Shown one piece after another: positions 1-11,496 of a DNA stretch of 64,000 nt. The number at the start of each line of letters is the position of its first letter. Position 1 is the first letter of the stretch. The translations under genes were made by a program, and so were the position numbers. Source of the DNA: Hyaloperonospora brassicae (taxonomy: Eukaryota; Oomycota; Peronosporomycetes; Peronosporales; Peronosporaceae); assembly GCA_947650285.1 (NCBI GenBank), contig CANTFL010001372.1, forward strand, positions 372,001 to 436,000, written 5' to 3'. A model generated the notes under the pieces. The model was not told the origin of the DNA and did not search any database. It saw only the letters and a list, made by a program, of their open reading frames with translations.

Positions 1-1
1 G

Positions 2-853
2 CTCGATTCCGGTGAGCAAGCTGATTTGATCCACTTCTTGAAAAAGAGGTTGCGCCAGCGCGACGACGAGCTGCGACAAACCTGCGCCAAGTACGTGGAG
101 CTCAAGGAGCTGTGCGCCCGACAATGTGTGCGTGAAGCGGACCTCCAGAACTTCATTAACGAACACCGTCTGCGTGGCAACCTCCCCGTCATTCGCAAGG
201 CCAGCAATTGCCAGCCTGGCGCGGCTAGCAGCAACAAGCAAACACGGGCACAAGACAAGCAGCACGACACAGCGCGATGTCGTGTCGATGTAACGTCAGT
301 ACCGGATGGAGACAACAAGATGGCGCTACCGTCGTACAACAAGAAACGTCACGTACAAGCGAATGCTGCCAGCGACAAGTACGCTGACAACGACGAGGAG
401 GCCAACGGCGAATGTGTGATGGAAGGGAAGCTGGAATGCTCGATGGGCACTTTCAACAAGTACGCGTTGCCCGAAAACGCGGATACGGCTCGGGAGCATT
501 CGACCAGACAGAGTCGAGAGGAGGAGCGAAAGACAGCAGGAATGAAGCAGCTCGAGCTGCAGCATCGATGCCAGCACCAGCGTGCCGAACGAGTACTAGC
601 GCCGTCGTCGAGTCGGACGCGCCGCGTACCTCCGTCGACAAGAGCGGCAGCTCGACACAGCCAATCGATCCAGCAGCTGTCGCGCTCTCATCTTCCACTG
701 CTCGGAACGTGTCCAATCGGCTGCGGAAGTCATGCGTCGTACCTGCCCGCGGAACCACGCGCACGTGCCGCACAAGCAGCGAATCCCGTGACGACCAGGA
801 CAGCGACAAGAGCATTGAAAAGAGCTGGTAAGGTCAGTCGACCATGGACGTAA
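2..853 (+). CDS. 3' end of an unrecognised coiled-coil protein (partial)
   Basis: The reading frame is open from the left edge, so only the C-terminal part is present. The first 60 or so residues are strongly charged and helical (runs of K, R, E, D with regular leucines), consistent with the end of a coiled coil. The rest is Ser/Arg/Gln-rich low complexity ending at 853. From about 412 a second frame (to 831) reads as a plausible Ser-rich tail ending in DKSIEKSW, so a short unrecognised intron or a frame change around 540-620 is possible and the true C-terminus is uncertain. No domain was recognised and no function is assigned. Confidence 0.45.
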   Translation, partial: LDSGEQADLIHFLKKRLRQRDDELRQTCAKYVELKELCARQCVREADLQNFINEHRLRGNLPVIRKASNCQPGAASSNKQTRAQDKQHDTARCRVDVTSVPDGDNKMALPSYNKKRHVQANAASDKYADNDEEANGECVMEGKLECSMGTFNKYALPENADTAREHSTRQSREEERKTAGMKQLELQHRCQHQRAERVLAPSSSRTRRVPPSTRAAARHSQSIQQLSRSHLPLLGTCPIGCGSHASYLPAEPRARAAQAANPVTTRTATRALKRAGKVSRPWT

Positions 854-1084
854 CAGCAGATGAAGGAGCAGCAGCACTGTCGTCGTCGCTCGCTCGTCGT
901 GTCTCCATCTCCTCTTCTTTCAGTACATTAGTGTTCGTCGTGCCCCCCCTTCACAAAAGCGCACTTACGCCCACCCACCCACCGCCCACCGCCCACCGCC
1001 CCCGCTCTCACCTCGCACGTCGACGACACCACACAACGCCCACCCAATCACCCAAAACCCCACGCACCCACTCGAAAAGAGCTC

Positions 1085-1133
1085 CTCACTCTCACTCACT
1101 CTCTCTCTCACTCTATCCGCCCGTCCGCCCGAC
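1085..1133 (+). promoter_or_regulatory. CT-rich leader just upstream of the carrier gene
   Basis: A run of CTCACTCTCTCT-type sequence leads directly into the ATG at 1134. Pyrimidine-rich leaders are common next to oomycete transcription starts. The exact start site cannot be read from sequence alone. Confidence 0.3.
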
Positions 1134-2630
1134 ATGACGGCCGCCCCGCCGCCGCCCGACCCCGCGACGGCCCGCGCGCAGCTCGTGCGCCGCCACTCGC
1201 GCGAGACCGTCGACCAGCTCCTCCGCGACGCCTTCGCGCGCATGGACGTCGACCGCGACGGCCGCGTCGACGCGCTCGACCTCCAGCGCGGGCTCCGCGC
1301 GGCCGGCGTCGCGCTCGCGCCCCGCGACGTGGCAGCGCTCATGCAGCGCCTCGACCCGCAGAATCGCGGGCTCCTGACCTACGCGGACTTTGCAGCGCTG
1401 CACGATGCAGTCATCAGCCGCACGTTCCGCGCGCTGGACCGCTGCGACAAGGGCTACGTCGAGGACCACGAGCTGCAGCGCGGGCTCGAGGCGCTCGGCG
1501 TGCACGTGACGCTGCAGGAAGCGACGGAAATGATTCAGCAGCTGAAGCCGCGTGACGCGCACCGCGTGACCGAAGCGGACTTTAAGGGGCTGTACCTGCT
1601 CTTGCGGGCGCAGATGGTCGCGTCGCCCACGGCGCTCGAGCGCTTCTGGTGGGACCCCGACGTGCGCGCGCTGTCCAAGCACTGGTGGAAAGCCAGCGTC
1701 GAGGTGGGCGAGAGCGGACTGCGGGCGCCGCTGCCGTCGCAGGACGGACGGGCCGTAAGGGTCTCGCCCGTGGTCAAGTTCCTCGGCGGTGCGCTCTCGG
1801 GCGTGATTGAAGCCGTGATCCTCACGCCGCTCGACGTGACCAAGACGCGCATGCAGCTGGACAAGAAGGGGCAGTACCGCGGCATGGTGGACTGCGGCAA
1901 GAAGCTCGTGGCGGCCGAAGGGCCCAAGGGGCTGTTTAAAGGCTTTACGCCCTGGACCGTGCACGTCGTGCTGAAGAACGGCACGCGGTTCTACTTTAAC
2001 GCCATCTTCCGCCGCATGCTGTCGGACCAGAATGGACAGGTGAGCGGCGCGAATGAGTTCATTGCCGGTGCACTCGCCGGCGCCACGGAGGCCGTGCTGA
2101 TCGTCACGCCGTTTGAAGTCATCAAGACGCGTCTGCAGGGCCAGGACATTGTCGCGGGCGAAGTGCCCAAGTACCGCGGCCCCGTGCACACTGCGACGAC
2201 GATTGTCAAGCGAGAGGGACCTCTTGCGCTGTGGAAGGGGCTGGCACCGACGATCGGCCGGCAGGGCCTCAACCAAGCGTGCAGCTTCTGGTCCAACAAC
2301 TTTATCAAGAAGCACGTGTGGAAGCTCCAAGAAGGCGACTCGCTGCCCGCGTGGAAAAGCGGACTCACCGGTATGATCGGAGCGATTCCTGGCCCGTGCA
2401 TCAATTGCCCCATGGACGTGGTCAAGACGCGGCTAATGGCGCAGGAGGCCGCGGCGGGTGCAGGTGGCAAGTACAAGGGCATGGTGGATGCCATGGCCAT
2501 CATCGCTAAGGAAGAAGGCATTGCCGCGCTGTACAAAGGCCTCGTGCCGCGTCTCACGCGTCTGTGTCCATCCTATGGTATCCAGTGGCTCGTCATGGAC
2601 AAGGTCACCGAGCACTTTGCCAAAGTCTAA
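1134..2630 (+). CDS. EF-hand / mitochondrial carrier (SLC25) fusion, succinate-fumarate-carrier-like
   Basis: This 498-residue single-exon protein has two halves. Residues 30-155 hold calmodulin-like EF-hands: loops at about 38-49 (DVDRDGRVDALD, good), 74-85 and 102-113 (weaker), and a degenerate fourth at 138-149. Residues 213-498 form a complete mitochondrial carrier with three repeats, each with its Px[DE]xxK[TR]R signature: PLDVTKTRMQ at 231, PFEVIKTRLQ in repeat 2 and PMDVVKTRLM in repeat 3. The repeat-2 signature and overall look are closest to succinate/fumarate carriers (Sfc1/Acr1) rather than ATP-Mg/Pi (SLC25A24) or aspartate/glutamate carriers, which are the known EF-hand types; this assignment is by eye. 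It would act in the inner mitochondrial membrane with calcium sensing on the outer side. It converges with the ATPase gamma gene. Confidence 0.9.
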   Translation: MTAAPPPPDPATARAQLVRRHSRETVDQLLRDAFARMDVDRDGRVDALDLQRGLRAAGVALAPRDVAALMQRLDPQNRGLLTYADFAALHDAVISRTFRALDRCDKGYVEDHELQRGLEALGVHVTLQEATEMIQQLKPRDAHRVTEADFKGLYLLLRAQMVASPTALERFWWDPDVRALSKHWWKASVEVGESGLRAPLPSQDGRAVRVSPVVKFLGGALSGVIEAVILTPLDVTKTRMQLDKKGQYRGMVDCGKKLVAAEGPKGLFKGFTPWTVHVVLKNGTRFYFNAIFRRMLSDQNGQVSGANEFIAGALAGATEAVLIVTPFEVIKTRLQGQDIVAGEVPKYRGPVHTATTIVKREGPLALWKGLAPTIGRQGLNQACSFWSNNFIKKHVWKLQEGDSLPAWKSGLTGMIGAIPGPCINCPMDVVKTRLMAQEAAAGAGGKYKGMVDAMAIIAKEEGIAALYKGLVPRLTRLCPSYGIQWLVMDKVTEHFAKV

Positions 2631-3209
2631 GGACGTCGTTGCAGACAGGTTGACGATCGCAGCGCGCTGTGCGCTGTCTTGTGCCAAGGGATCGGAGATA
2701 CGGCGGCGGTGGATGCGACTTTTGTCGCGATGCTTTGACTCGACTCGTGTCTCTACGCTGGAGCTGCAGCGGCCAGCAATGCTTCCCTCGCGACCATCAC
2801 TTCTGTAAGGGAGCAGCTAAATGCACATAGAAATCTGTCTCGGGCGACGTGCTTGTCGACGGCATTGGGTGACCCGTGAGTGTGTGTGTGTGTGGCAGCA
2901 AAGGAGACGTCACGCTATCGCACAACGTGACTGGACAGAGTACGATGGAACACGTGCTAGCACTCGAGCAGACGACTTTGCCTGTTGATTTCCATCGACA
3001 CCACAACTGCTACTGCTGCTGAGCGTACTTCGTCGTATCCAGCTCGCACCTGTTGTCCCGCACCTGCTGTCCCGCACCTCTCGCTACGCTCAGCAAGTCG
3101 TTTCCCGTGCAAACACTCCCTTTTGTCGCACCCGTTCTCGACCCCATTAGCTCCAGATTCGGTACAGGCGGCAGCACGTCGGACAGACTTGTGGTGCCCC
3201 GCCACTCGC
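2631..3209. other. Intergenic region between convergent genes
   Basis: This holds the 3' flanks of the carrier (plus) and ATPase gamma (minus) genes. A short TG repeat lies at about 2878-2893. No gene is supported; reading frames here are antisense shadows. Confidence 0.6.
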
Positions 3210-4500
3210 TTACCCGTCCAGCGACGCGGCACCCGAAATGATTTCAATGAGCTCCGTGGTGATACGGGCCTGGCGAGCCTTGTTGTACACGAGCGTGAGC
3301 GAGCCAATGAGGTCCTCGGCGTTCGTCGTGGCGTTCTCCATGGCCGCCATGCGCGACGACTCTTCGCTCGTCGAGTTCTCGAGCATGCCCTGGAAAATGG
3401 CCGTGGCAATCTCAAACTCCTTGAGGTCCGCCAGCAGCTCGTCCTTGTTGTCGGGCTCCATCTCGTACAAGTCGAACGCGTCCGAGTCCGGCTGCACCGC
3501 CAGCGAGCGCACAGACGGCAGGTACGAGATCGCCGACTTGAACTTGTTGTACACGACGTGCACCTTCTCCGACTCGGCATTGGCCGACGAGGCGATCACT
3601 GCCTCAGCGATCGCGCTGGCCACTGTAAAGTTCGGAGGCGACTGGTACACTTCCGTCACGTTGCCACGGATGTGGTCGCCGAGGTCACGGCGCAGCTGGG
3701 CACGGGCCTTGTCGCCAATGACAAAGATCTGCGCGTGCTCCTGGATGTCCGCCACTTGTTTGCGAGTGGTTTTGGCAATGCCCGAGTTGATGCCGCCACA
3801 GAGCCCGCGGTCCGACGACACGACGACAAAGACGTTGTCGCCTTCGAGCTCCTCCACGGGCGCAATGCCGTCCGTCTCAATGGTGCGGTCCCGACCGCCC
3901 TGGACGTTGTCCAGCCACGCAGTGAACGGCCGACCAGCGGTCATGCGGTTCTCCGCGCCGCGCATCTTGGCGGCAGACACCATCTTCATGGATTTGGTGA
4001 TCTTGGCGATGTTCGACGTGCCGGTGATGCGCTGGAGGATCTGCTTCTCGGTGGCCATGCCACGGGCTTGGAGGCCGAGCGTCCTGTGAGTATACGTATA
4101 CATGCACACATAGGTACATGAAGACAAAAGTCAGTCCAGTGGCGATGTCGGCGCGTGCAACCGCACAAGGGACCGCCAAAAGCGACAGAAACAGCGGCCA
4201 CGACACATTATACCGCCCTCGAGGCTTCCCCTAGTCGGCCACTGCTCGCTCAGTGGGTCCGTGTGTCCACACAACACACACAACACACACGACACAAATG
4301 GCGCCCTATTCTGTCGTGCGGACAACCACTGGACGAGCGAGCGGCAGGTGGGGAAAAACACTCGAGGGGGTGAGTACGCGTGTGTGTATACGCGTATACA
4401 ACATGCGCCCGGGGCCGGGACTGCCAGCGCAGCCAGCAAGACCGCTAAGTACGCACTTGAGCGCGGGCGTCGAGCGCTTGACGCAGATCATCAGGACCAT
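3210..4500 (-). CDS. ATP5F1C: Mitochondrial F1-ATPase gamma subunit, 2 exons
   Basis: This is the rotating central-stalk subunit of mitochondrial ATP synthase. The main exon (3210-4083) carries the family's N-terminal helix (MATEKQILQRITGTSNIAKITKSM begins it), the SSDRGLCGGIN motif, and the conserved C-terminal helix ARQARITTELIEIISGAASL. The open frame extends upstream to 4127, but the sequence before 4084 reads as intron with a CACAG acceptor. Joining to a small exon 4457-4500 (ATG at 4500, donor GTGCGT) restores the frame across a split AAG codon and gives 305 residues with a basic presequence ending LGLQARG. The presequence fits mitochondrial import. Exon 2 is near certain; exon 1 is inferred from splice sites and phase. 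Confidence 0.88.
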
Positions 4501-7500
4501 TGCTGCTTCGGTGACGTGGGGCGCAGTGGGAAAAGGCTGAGGGGCGTCAAGAGGCCGACGCAGCGAGTGAGTGAGTGAGTGAGTGCTCAGTCGATCGATC
4601 GGTCAATCGATCGGTCAATCGGTCGGTCGTCCGGAGCCGCTCGTTGGGTTTCGTGTTGTGCCGTAGGGGGGCGCGAGTTGTGTCGTTGAGCCACAGCCAA
4701 TCGGAACGAGGCGTTTGCCGCTCGAGGTTGTGGCACGAGTCGGCTTGTCGATTCGGTCGACATCGCGTCGTGCTGTACGTAGAAGACGGCCGCTTGGAGC
4801 AACCTCGAGGGCGGTGGTCGGGGGTGTGGACCACGCAGGACACACGGCCACATGACTCGGGTCCTGTGGGTGGCACCAGACCCGACGATCGATCGGTCGA
4901 TTCGGTCGGTCGGTCGGTCTCTTGAGTCGATGGACTCAGCGCCAGATTCGTGCCACCCTTTTGTCTCCGTACTGTATTATTATCAGCCGCCGCCGCCGCC
5001 GCCGCAACGACGAGCGCCGTCCGACGTGGCTCGGGATCTTCAGTTTGTCTCTTCCGTCTCGTTGTCTCCTTGCGCTTCAACGTCAGTCAGTGTTTGTTGC
5101 TCCCAACGCGTTCGCCCTCGTCGTTGCCCACTTGGGCATCCACAAAGCAAAGGGCCGTCACGTTGCCATGTGAAAAGCTGCGTGGCGCTTCCTCAGCAAT
5201 CACTTGCTGACTCGATTGGAAAGCCGCCTGTGGCTACGAGGGGCTGACTGCTGTCGTTCAGTGGCCTTTCCCTATGCTCGAGAAAGTTGTAGGAGGCCGA
5301 CACGGCACCAGCGCCCAACTGAAAGTCGCAGCATCTTGTCGCTTAACGAGTCACAGTGTAAGCGACAAAGCCATTCGACGCTGTCTACACCGTAGTCGTT
5401 CCGGTCTGCACGAGCCGCTACTCGGTCGTGCCATGTCAGTCAGATGATCGGTGGTGGCGGACAGCATGTAGAGCCAAAAAGTGAGTAGCTCTTCAAGACG
5501 GTTGGCCGTCTCATCGCAAGGACGAGACAACGCCGAGCACAGGTTATGTACCAGCGCTGGTCAGTTATGATAATCGCCATCTCAGCGGAGAAGCACACGC
5601 CAACGAGAGTGGACAGCACCGCCGACGCCGTGAGGAGACGACGGTAAGAGTCGCCCACGATAGTGGACATGGTCTATCTATGTTACCAGTGCACATTCAT
5701 GGCTTCTACGCGCTTGATCCGGCGCAGCGCATATGCGCCATCGAGTTACGCGGATCCGAAGCTGCAACTACTGCGGATCTGGACCACATGTCGAGCGCCT
5801 TGGCGTTGTCAACAAAGTCACGCACAGTACAAGGCGATGATGGTCTTGACACCAAAAGCAGTAGCTCGACCCACTTTCGAATCAGCGCGTCTACGTTTTT
5901 CGAGCACTTGTCGTCAATACTGGTCGTAGTGCTGGGAACTGCAGTCACAAAGGAGTCTGCGTGGCTGGTGCTTACTCTGTCTTTGTATCTCGTCAACGAG
6001 GCCGATGAGTACCCGCTTGGGGGTCTCATCGAGCCAATAACTTCCAGCGATAGTGGTCGCTCATGTCTTGTCCATGTGAGCGCTCGCTATGATAATTGTA
6101 GACGAACACCGGTTGGATGTGTCATTGTGAGCCTCGTGCGTGTTCCCAGGGAGCGTCATACGTAGTCAGCAGTGTTTGGTATATCGTTGCGTCGAGGGAA
6201 ACACGTTGGTCAGCGAGAGCTCGTGGATGCCCACCACGCCTTCTGGCTGAGAGTCACATGGCCTGTGGTCCGCCGAACACATTCGATCTGCGCTGTTCCC
6301 TCTGAGGTACCAAAGCACGCGATGGCATGACGCGGCACGTGTACATGTCACGAGCTGGATTTTTGACGTAGCTTCGACGTAGGGGCATTTCCAGTTGAGC
6401 CCTTTGTGGATCACACGACAGTTGAAGTGGAGGTGGACCGAATCGCCCATGCGAAACAAGGGATCCATCCGGTGGGGTAGTCAGTCGGTTTCCCTCGCCA
6501 TGGCGTACACGCCACGAAGCAGACATCGAGATGAAGTCGCGGGTGTCAAGTTGAAGACGCCTCATTCGCAGATGTTCCCAAGGATGGTGACAGTGAGAGC
6601 TGCGGTGTGGTTTCCACGCAGTGGGGCCAACCTGAGATGAGTCAAAGTCCGTACCGTATGCTACGGGCAACGAGAACGCTGTACTTCGGTCGATCCGCTC
6701 CGAGCCACTTCTTCTGCACGACGACTGACCAGTCTGAGCGTTTGTGTGGGCGGCAAGCCGACGACACACACACTGGAAGGAGGCAAAGAGGGAAAGTAAG
6801 CATCGCGCGTTGGTGTGGTGGGTCTGACTACATGTCGAAACCAGGCAACTTACGGTAGATGCAAGTGGCGTTGCTACTGCTGGAAGGAAGTCTGACTCGG
6901 TCCAAGACGTCGCATGTTTCATGCTTCCCAGAACCCTTTGGGGACACGCCGGAAGCAGTAATAAAAGAAGAAAAGCACTGCGGGCGACGGCCGCGTCCTC
7001 TGCGGCTCAGCACCAGAGTTCATCGTTCGAGTTACGTCGGTACTGAAAACGAGCGATGCAGCAGCGTCACGTTGCGTCGAGTATGGCTCGCCAGTCGCCC
7101 CATGTTTCGGATACTTTCGGATACCATCTGAATACGGGACCGAGAAACACACGCAGGAATAGCTTTGGAAACTGATGCCACTTGCACAGGTGAACTTGTT
7201 CACAAGCCATGCACTGGTCATTGTCACGAAAGCACTTCGCCGTGGACCGAATGAGTACTGCTTCTCAATATGTTGTCATCGACCGCTTGCGTTAGATGCA
7301 TGCAGTTGCTCTCGGCCTGTCGCAGTTGCCATCCATCGTAGTGCTTGCGAACGCTTCTTCTTCCTCAGCCCTCACGGTGGGGTCGCGCGTGATGATCTGT
7401 AAACTTCGCCAACATGTCGCTTACTGAAACGATGAAGAGCCCGGGGACCTCGCCGAGAACAGTTCCCTCGCAGCAGAGCAAGCCGGTTCGTGCTTAACGC

Positions 7501-8052
7501 CCGAACAGTACGTTCGAGCCAGCTTTGTCTATACATCTCAGCGGTCCACGCTCTGAGCACTTGCAGCTTGGAGCCGCTTTCGCAGCTCAAAGTAGCCACA
7601 ATCGGGCAGCAAAGACAGTCTCCGTTACATTACATCGAGCGGCGCTTGTTGCTCAACGCTGTCGTAGACGTCGTCGCGACGGCGACAATACGGAGGTACG
7701 GCTTCGGTCGACATGTAGCGCACTTTACTCAAACTAGCTCCAGTACGCTCAAGACGAGATATAGCAATCAAGAACCGTTCTGGACGGGAACTTGACCGCT
7801 TAAAAATCTCGAGCGCGTGCTGCCGCAGAGTTCAGTAGAGTACGCTCGGGCTTGAGGCAGGTAGCGCATTTGTCGACGCATCGTTGCTACTTTCGGTGTT
7901 GCTGTGGCGGTCTCGAAGCGGCGCCGTAACATGGGAAGCAGCACGGAGTAGCACCCCAACCGGTCGGGAGGGACTACAGCGATCGTCACTCTTCAATTCG
8001 CCATCAACATCTCAATTACACCGCACACACACACACACTCACGACCTCGACC
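4501..8052. other. Long region with no supportable gene; simple repeats
   Basis: Reading frames here overlap on both strands, have no recognisable domain, and read as shadows or decayed sequence. Simple repeats are present: GAGT units at about 4567-4583, GATCGGTC/AATCGGTC units at 4591-4630, a CCG run at about 4987-5004, and a CA run just before the gene at 8053. The end (about 7950-8052) is probably the promoter and leader of the 8053 gene. Confidence 0.5.
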
Positions 8053-8562
8053 ATGTCTGCTAACAACAACGCCACCGCTGCTGCTGCTGCTCCTGCCTCG
8101 GACAACAAGCAGACCGTGACACTGCTGCCGACGGAAGTGCGGTGCTCGTATCCCAGTAAGCTCTGCAATAACCACCGCGCCGTGAAGGACAACGGCGACC
8201 TGCACAAACTATGCGACTTCCACCGCAAGAAGGCCAATGTGAACCAGCAACGCATGCAGCAAAAGCGCCGCCTCATTCGCCAGCAAATGGTCGAGCGCAA
8301 GAAACGCTTCATGGACGCGGCGCAAGTGCCCATGGAGTACAATGCCGTCACCAACATGATGGAGCCAAAGGAGCCAATCTGTGACCTCTCGCACGAGGAG
8401 GTGATGATGCTCGAGTCCATGCTCTTCGACGACGAGGACAGCGACGGCTGTGCCTTCACGGACGAGGACATGGCGGCGGCGTACCCGACCAGTTTCCCCA
8501 TGAGCATGGCAATGGCGTCCTACCCGGCAGCCAGCATGGCGTCTAGCAACATGTCCCTGTAG
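8053..8562 (+). CDS. Cys3His-domain protein, putative transcription factor, paralogue 1
   Basis: A 169-residue single-exon protein. Residues 31-57 form a Cys/His cluster with spacing C-x6-C-x15-C-x2-H, followed directly by a very basic helix (KKANVNQQRM, then KRR). The C-terminal part is acidic and holds the motif LESMLFDDED at about 120, then a Met/Ala/Ser tail. The N-terminus is Asn/Ala low complexity. The same architecture occurs in the genes at 10762 and 29250. The basic helix next to a probable metal site plus an acidic hydrophobic motif suggests a DNA-binding regulator, but this is inference. I do not recognise a named family; plant WRC-type clusters are only loosely similar. The ATG at 8053 follows a CA-rich leader. 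Confidence 0.8.
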   Translation: MSANNNATAAAAAPASDNKQTVTLLPTEVRCSYPSKLCNNHRAVKDNGDLHKLCDFHRKKANVNQQRMQQKRRLIRQQMVERKKRFMDAAQVPMEYNAVTNMMEPKEPICDLSHEEVMMLESMLFDDEDSDGCAFTDEDMAAAYPTSFPMSMAMASYPAASMASSNMSL

Positions 8563-10761
8563 GGCCGCGCTGCCGCAGCCACGCACGCACCCACCCGTCC
8601 ATTTTGTTCGTTCATCGATTCCCCCGCATAGAGTAAATTACTGCCGCGACAGAAAGTAGCGCGCCACACGCCAACGGCACTCGCGCGCGCTGCAACTTCT
8701 TTCGCTCTTTTCTACCATAATAGTCACAATAATACAAGGAAAGCACATGTAAAAAGACACTGCTCGCTCGATAACGTCCTCCTGTGACCGGCTGGGTCCG
8801 CAAACAGCCGTGACACGAACTACCCCCTCACTTGTTTACTTCTTCTGCGCGACACGCTGTCGTTCTGATGACCTACATGATCGGACCGTCGCTGCAGCTG
8901 TATTTTGCAGTCCCAACCTGTTTCGGCGATCGTTTGGCTCACTACTGGACAAGAGTTCGGAGCCACTGGACTTCCACGCTGCGAAATCTCAGCGCCGACT
9001 GACTTGTTTTGTCAGACGCCACGGCACATTTGCATGAGCTCGCGACTTTCTCTGCACTGGACTGGGTGGATGACTGACTCGACGACTGCATTTCGATGGT
9101 GCAATGGGTGACCGGTCGTGGCCGGGCACGGACCCTGCAACGGCTTTGCTGAATCGATCGACTGATGTGGGGACGGACGCCTGGCCACACGTGTCTGTTA
9201 TCAGTAGTTACAGTCGGCAGTGCAAAGCGCTCGCAGCTGCCCGACGTGTGTAAACAAAGGCGATTAGCCCACGACGACGGAGTGGTTCATCGATGGGCCG
9301 TGCGAGGGGATAGTGCACATATTCCAACCCCAATCGAGCAGCCGATCGTTCTCGCTCGCACATGATGACGCACGAGCAGAAAAAAGCACATTCGTTCAAG
9401 GACCTGCACGCGCTGATCGTGACAGATGGCTACAGCGGACCCAACCGTAGCACGTACATGTCTCGCACCATGCCGGCGAATGATTCCCCGCAGACGACTC
9501 GTCGCATTGCGTCGTGGTCGGTCTTTCCTGCTGCCGCATCTGCGGAGCCGTATCCGGAAGACTTCAGCGCCTGAGGTGCCAGTGCCAGGAGCTCAACAAC
9601 CGGTTCCTCTTGCGACATGAAGCGCTCGCTTCGCTGTGTACTGCCGCGTGGGGACCACAGCTTTTGAGTTTGTCATCGACTCAGCCGGCAGCACTAGGAC
9701 CGCATCGGAACGTCAAAGATGTGCTATGCATCCAGTAGTGAGTGGTAATAGGTGCCATGCGACCTCTGCGCATTGGCCGAGCGGTTTGTTCGAACGCGGT
9801 ACAGTACCGTAGAGGAAGAGGAGCCATGTCGCTTATCGGGCGTTATCTTTGCTCGCTCGCGAGCAGCTACGTACGTACATGTGCGAAGGTTTCACGTGTC
9901 CGCTCGCAGTGCTTTTCGACGACGGACGAATGGTGGGCGTTATTTTTCATGCGCTTTTTTGGCGGCTCACGTAGGTCCAGAGGAGGATCGTGCCACTCAG
10001 TGTGGCCAACGAGGCTCCGAGTCGCAGCAGCAACAGCAACAGCAGCAACGACAACGCCAACGCCAACGAGGAAACGCTTGAGGCAACGAATCTTGGACAG
10101 TCGTTGCGCTTGATGCTCTTCAACTACCGAAATTTTCACCTACGTACGCTCCCACCAAGTTTCCAGTCACCTAGCCCCGTCGCGTCCCTCGCGTCCGGCT
10201 CTGTCACGGTGTTGCCCACATGATGTAAGCGCGATCGTTTGCACGGCCGACTTGATTGGCATGATCGGTGCGACAGGGGGGAACCCGACGAGGAGCGTCT
10301 CACAGCGGCTTGCTTTTAAACGTGGCGCGCACCGGCGAACATTCCAGACGAGGCGAGACGCCACGTGATTGGCCGATCGCTGATTCCTCCAGCGCGCATT
10401 GTTTATTTCAACCAGTCACGACGCGAAGACAGATCCTCGTTGTCGAAAATAGTACCGCTGGATTTCCCACGCGAGGCAATTTCTGTTCCTGGAGATAGAA
10501 CGTTCGCGTGCGACTGACTGCTACGGCTGCTATTGCTGCTGCTGCTGCACCGGCCTCGCTCTTTCACTCTCTCTCTCGATCATGCCAAGTTGAAACATTT
10601 AGAGGCGGCAGTTTGTTGCGCTTGTCCGACGATCGTCTCAGCACGAAGCGCCGCGACAATCGCTACACGTCAGAGTCCAATTCGCGAGCAACCAAACAGC
10701 TCTTCGCATTGACCGCCGACACGCCTCGAGCTGTACCACACGCCCCCATAGCCAATCGATA
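8563..10761. other. Intergenic region between two Cys3His paralogues
   Basis: No gene is supported. A CAG/CAA/CAACGC-type repeat lies at about 10023-10070. The last few hundred bases include CT-rich stretches (10555-10578) and probably hold the promoter of the 10762 gene. Confidence 0.5.
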
Positions 10762-11496
10762 ATGAACTCCTGTACCACTACCAGTAGTAGTACCACCACC
10801 ACCACCACCACCACATTCGCCACCAATGACACTACTGCTACGACAACAACGTCCTCTTCCATCGAGTCGACGCCCTCTTCCGGGCCGCTCCACAGCAGCG
10901 GACCGACTGACGTTGCCGAGGCGCTGCGGTGCCAGTACTCGAGCAAACGCTGCGAGAACGAGCGCACGCACAAGAAGAGCGGCGGTCTCCACAAGTTCTG
11001 CGCCATGCACCGCGAGAAGGCCAACCGCAATCAGATGCGCTTGGACCATCGACGGCGCGTGCTCAAGCAGCAGCAGAAGGAGCTCAAGCGCCAGCGACTG
11101 GCACAGCAGATCCAGGCGCAACAGCAACTGAACCATTGGCGGTCCAGTGCAACAGTAGCCACTCGACGGACGCTGTATCCGGACACTGACAGGGTGCAGC
11201 AGCAGCAGCTGAGCCCTTTTGACGGGACAGAGCCCTTCTCTCCACCATCAACTACGATGATGGCGGTCACAATGCACGTGCCATCGCCAGTGGCGTCGCC
11301 GCTCGTGGAGATGCAGCAGCCACAAGTGCCCCCAACAGAGTCGTCGCCGTCGGCGTTGCCGCTGTTCGACCAGCGCGACTTGGCGATTCTAGAGGCCATG
11401 CTATTCAGCAGCGACGAAGAGACGGGCGACGCGTCGCCATTGGCGCATTGCAGCGCCCCGCGCTACGACCGCTCGCCATCGTTCGTCAACGTGTGA
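10762..11496 (+). CDS. Cys3His-domain protein, putative transcription factor, paralogue 2
   Basis: A 244-residue single-exon protein. A poly-Thr/Ser N-terminus (encoded by an ACC repeat) precedes the Cys/His cluster at residues 57-83 with the same C-x6-C-x15-C-x2-H spacing as paralogue 1. A longer basic, Gln-rich helix follows to about residue 125 (QQQKELKRQRL). The middle is Pro/Ser/Gln-rich. The C-terminal motif DLAILEAMLFSSDEE matches the LESMLFDDED motif of paralogue 1. Extra length relative to paralogue 1 comes from low-complexity linkers. A DNA-binding regulator is inferred; no named family was recognised. Confidence 0.8.
   Translation: MNSCTTTSSSTTTTTTTTFATNDTTATTTTSSSIESTPSSGPLHSSGPTDVAEALRCQYSSKRCENERTHKKSGGLHKFCAMHREKANRNQMRLDHRRRVLKQQQKELKRQRLAQQIQAQQQLNHWRSSATVATRRTLYPDTDRVQQQQLSPFDGTEPFSPPSTTMMAVTMHVPSPVASPLVEMQQPQVPPTESSPSALPLFDQRDLAILEAMLFSSDEETGDASPLAHCSAPRYDRSPSFVNV

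Noticed and set aside
1113..2330. 405-codon minus-strand frame over the carrier gene
   Set aside because: Shadow of a GC-rich coding exon; His/Arg-rich with no recognisable domain.
9765..9800. tRNA-like string TTGGCCGAGCGGTTTGTTCGAA
   Set aside because: It resembles the A-box of Ser/Leu tRNAs, but no cloverleaf with acceptor and anticodon stems can be folded around it.
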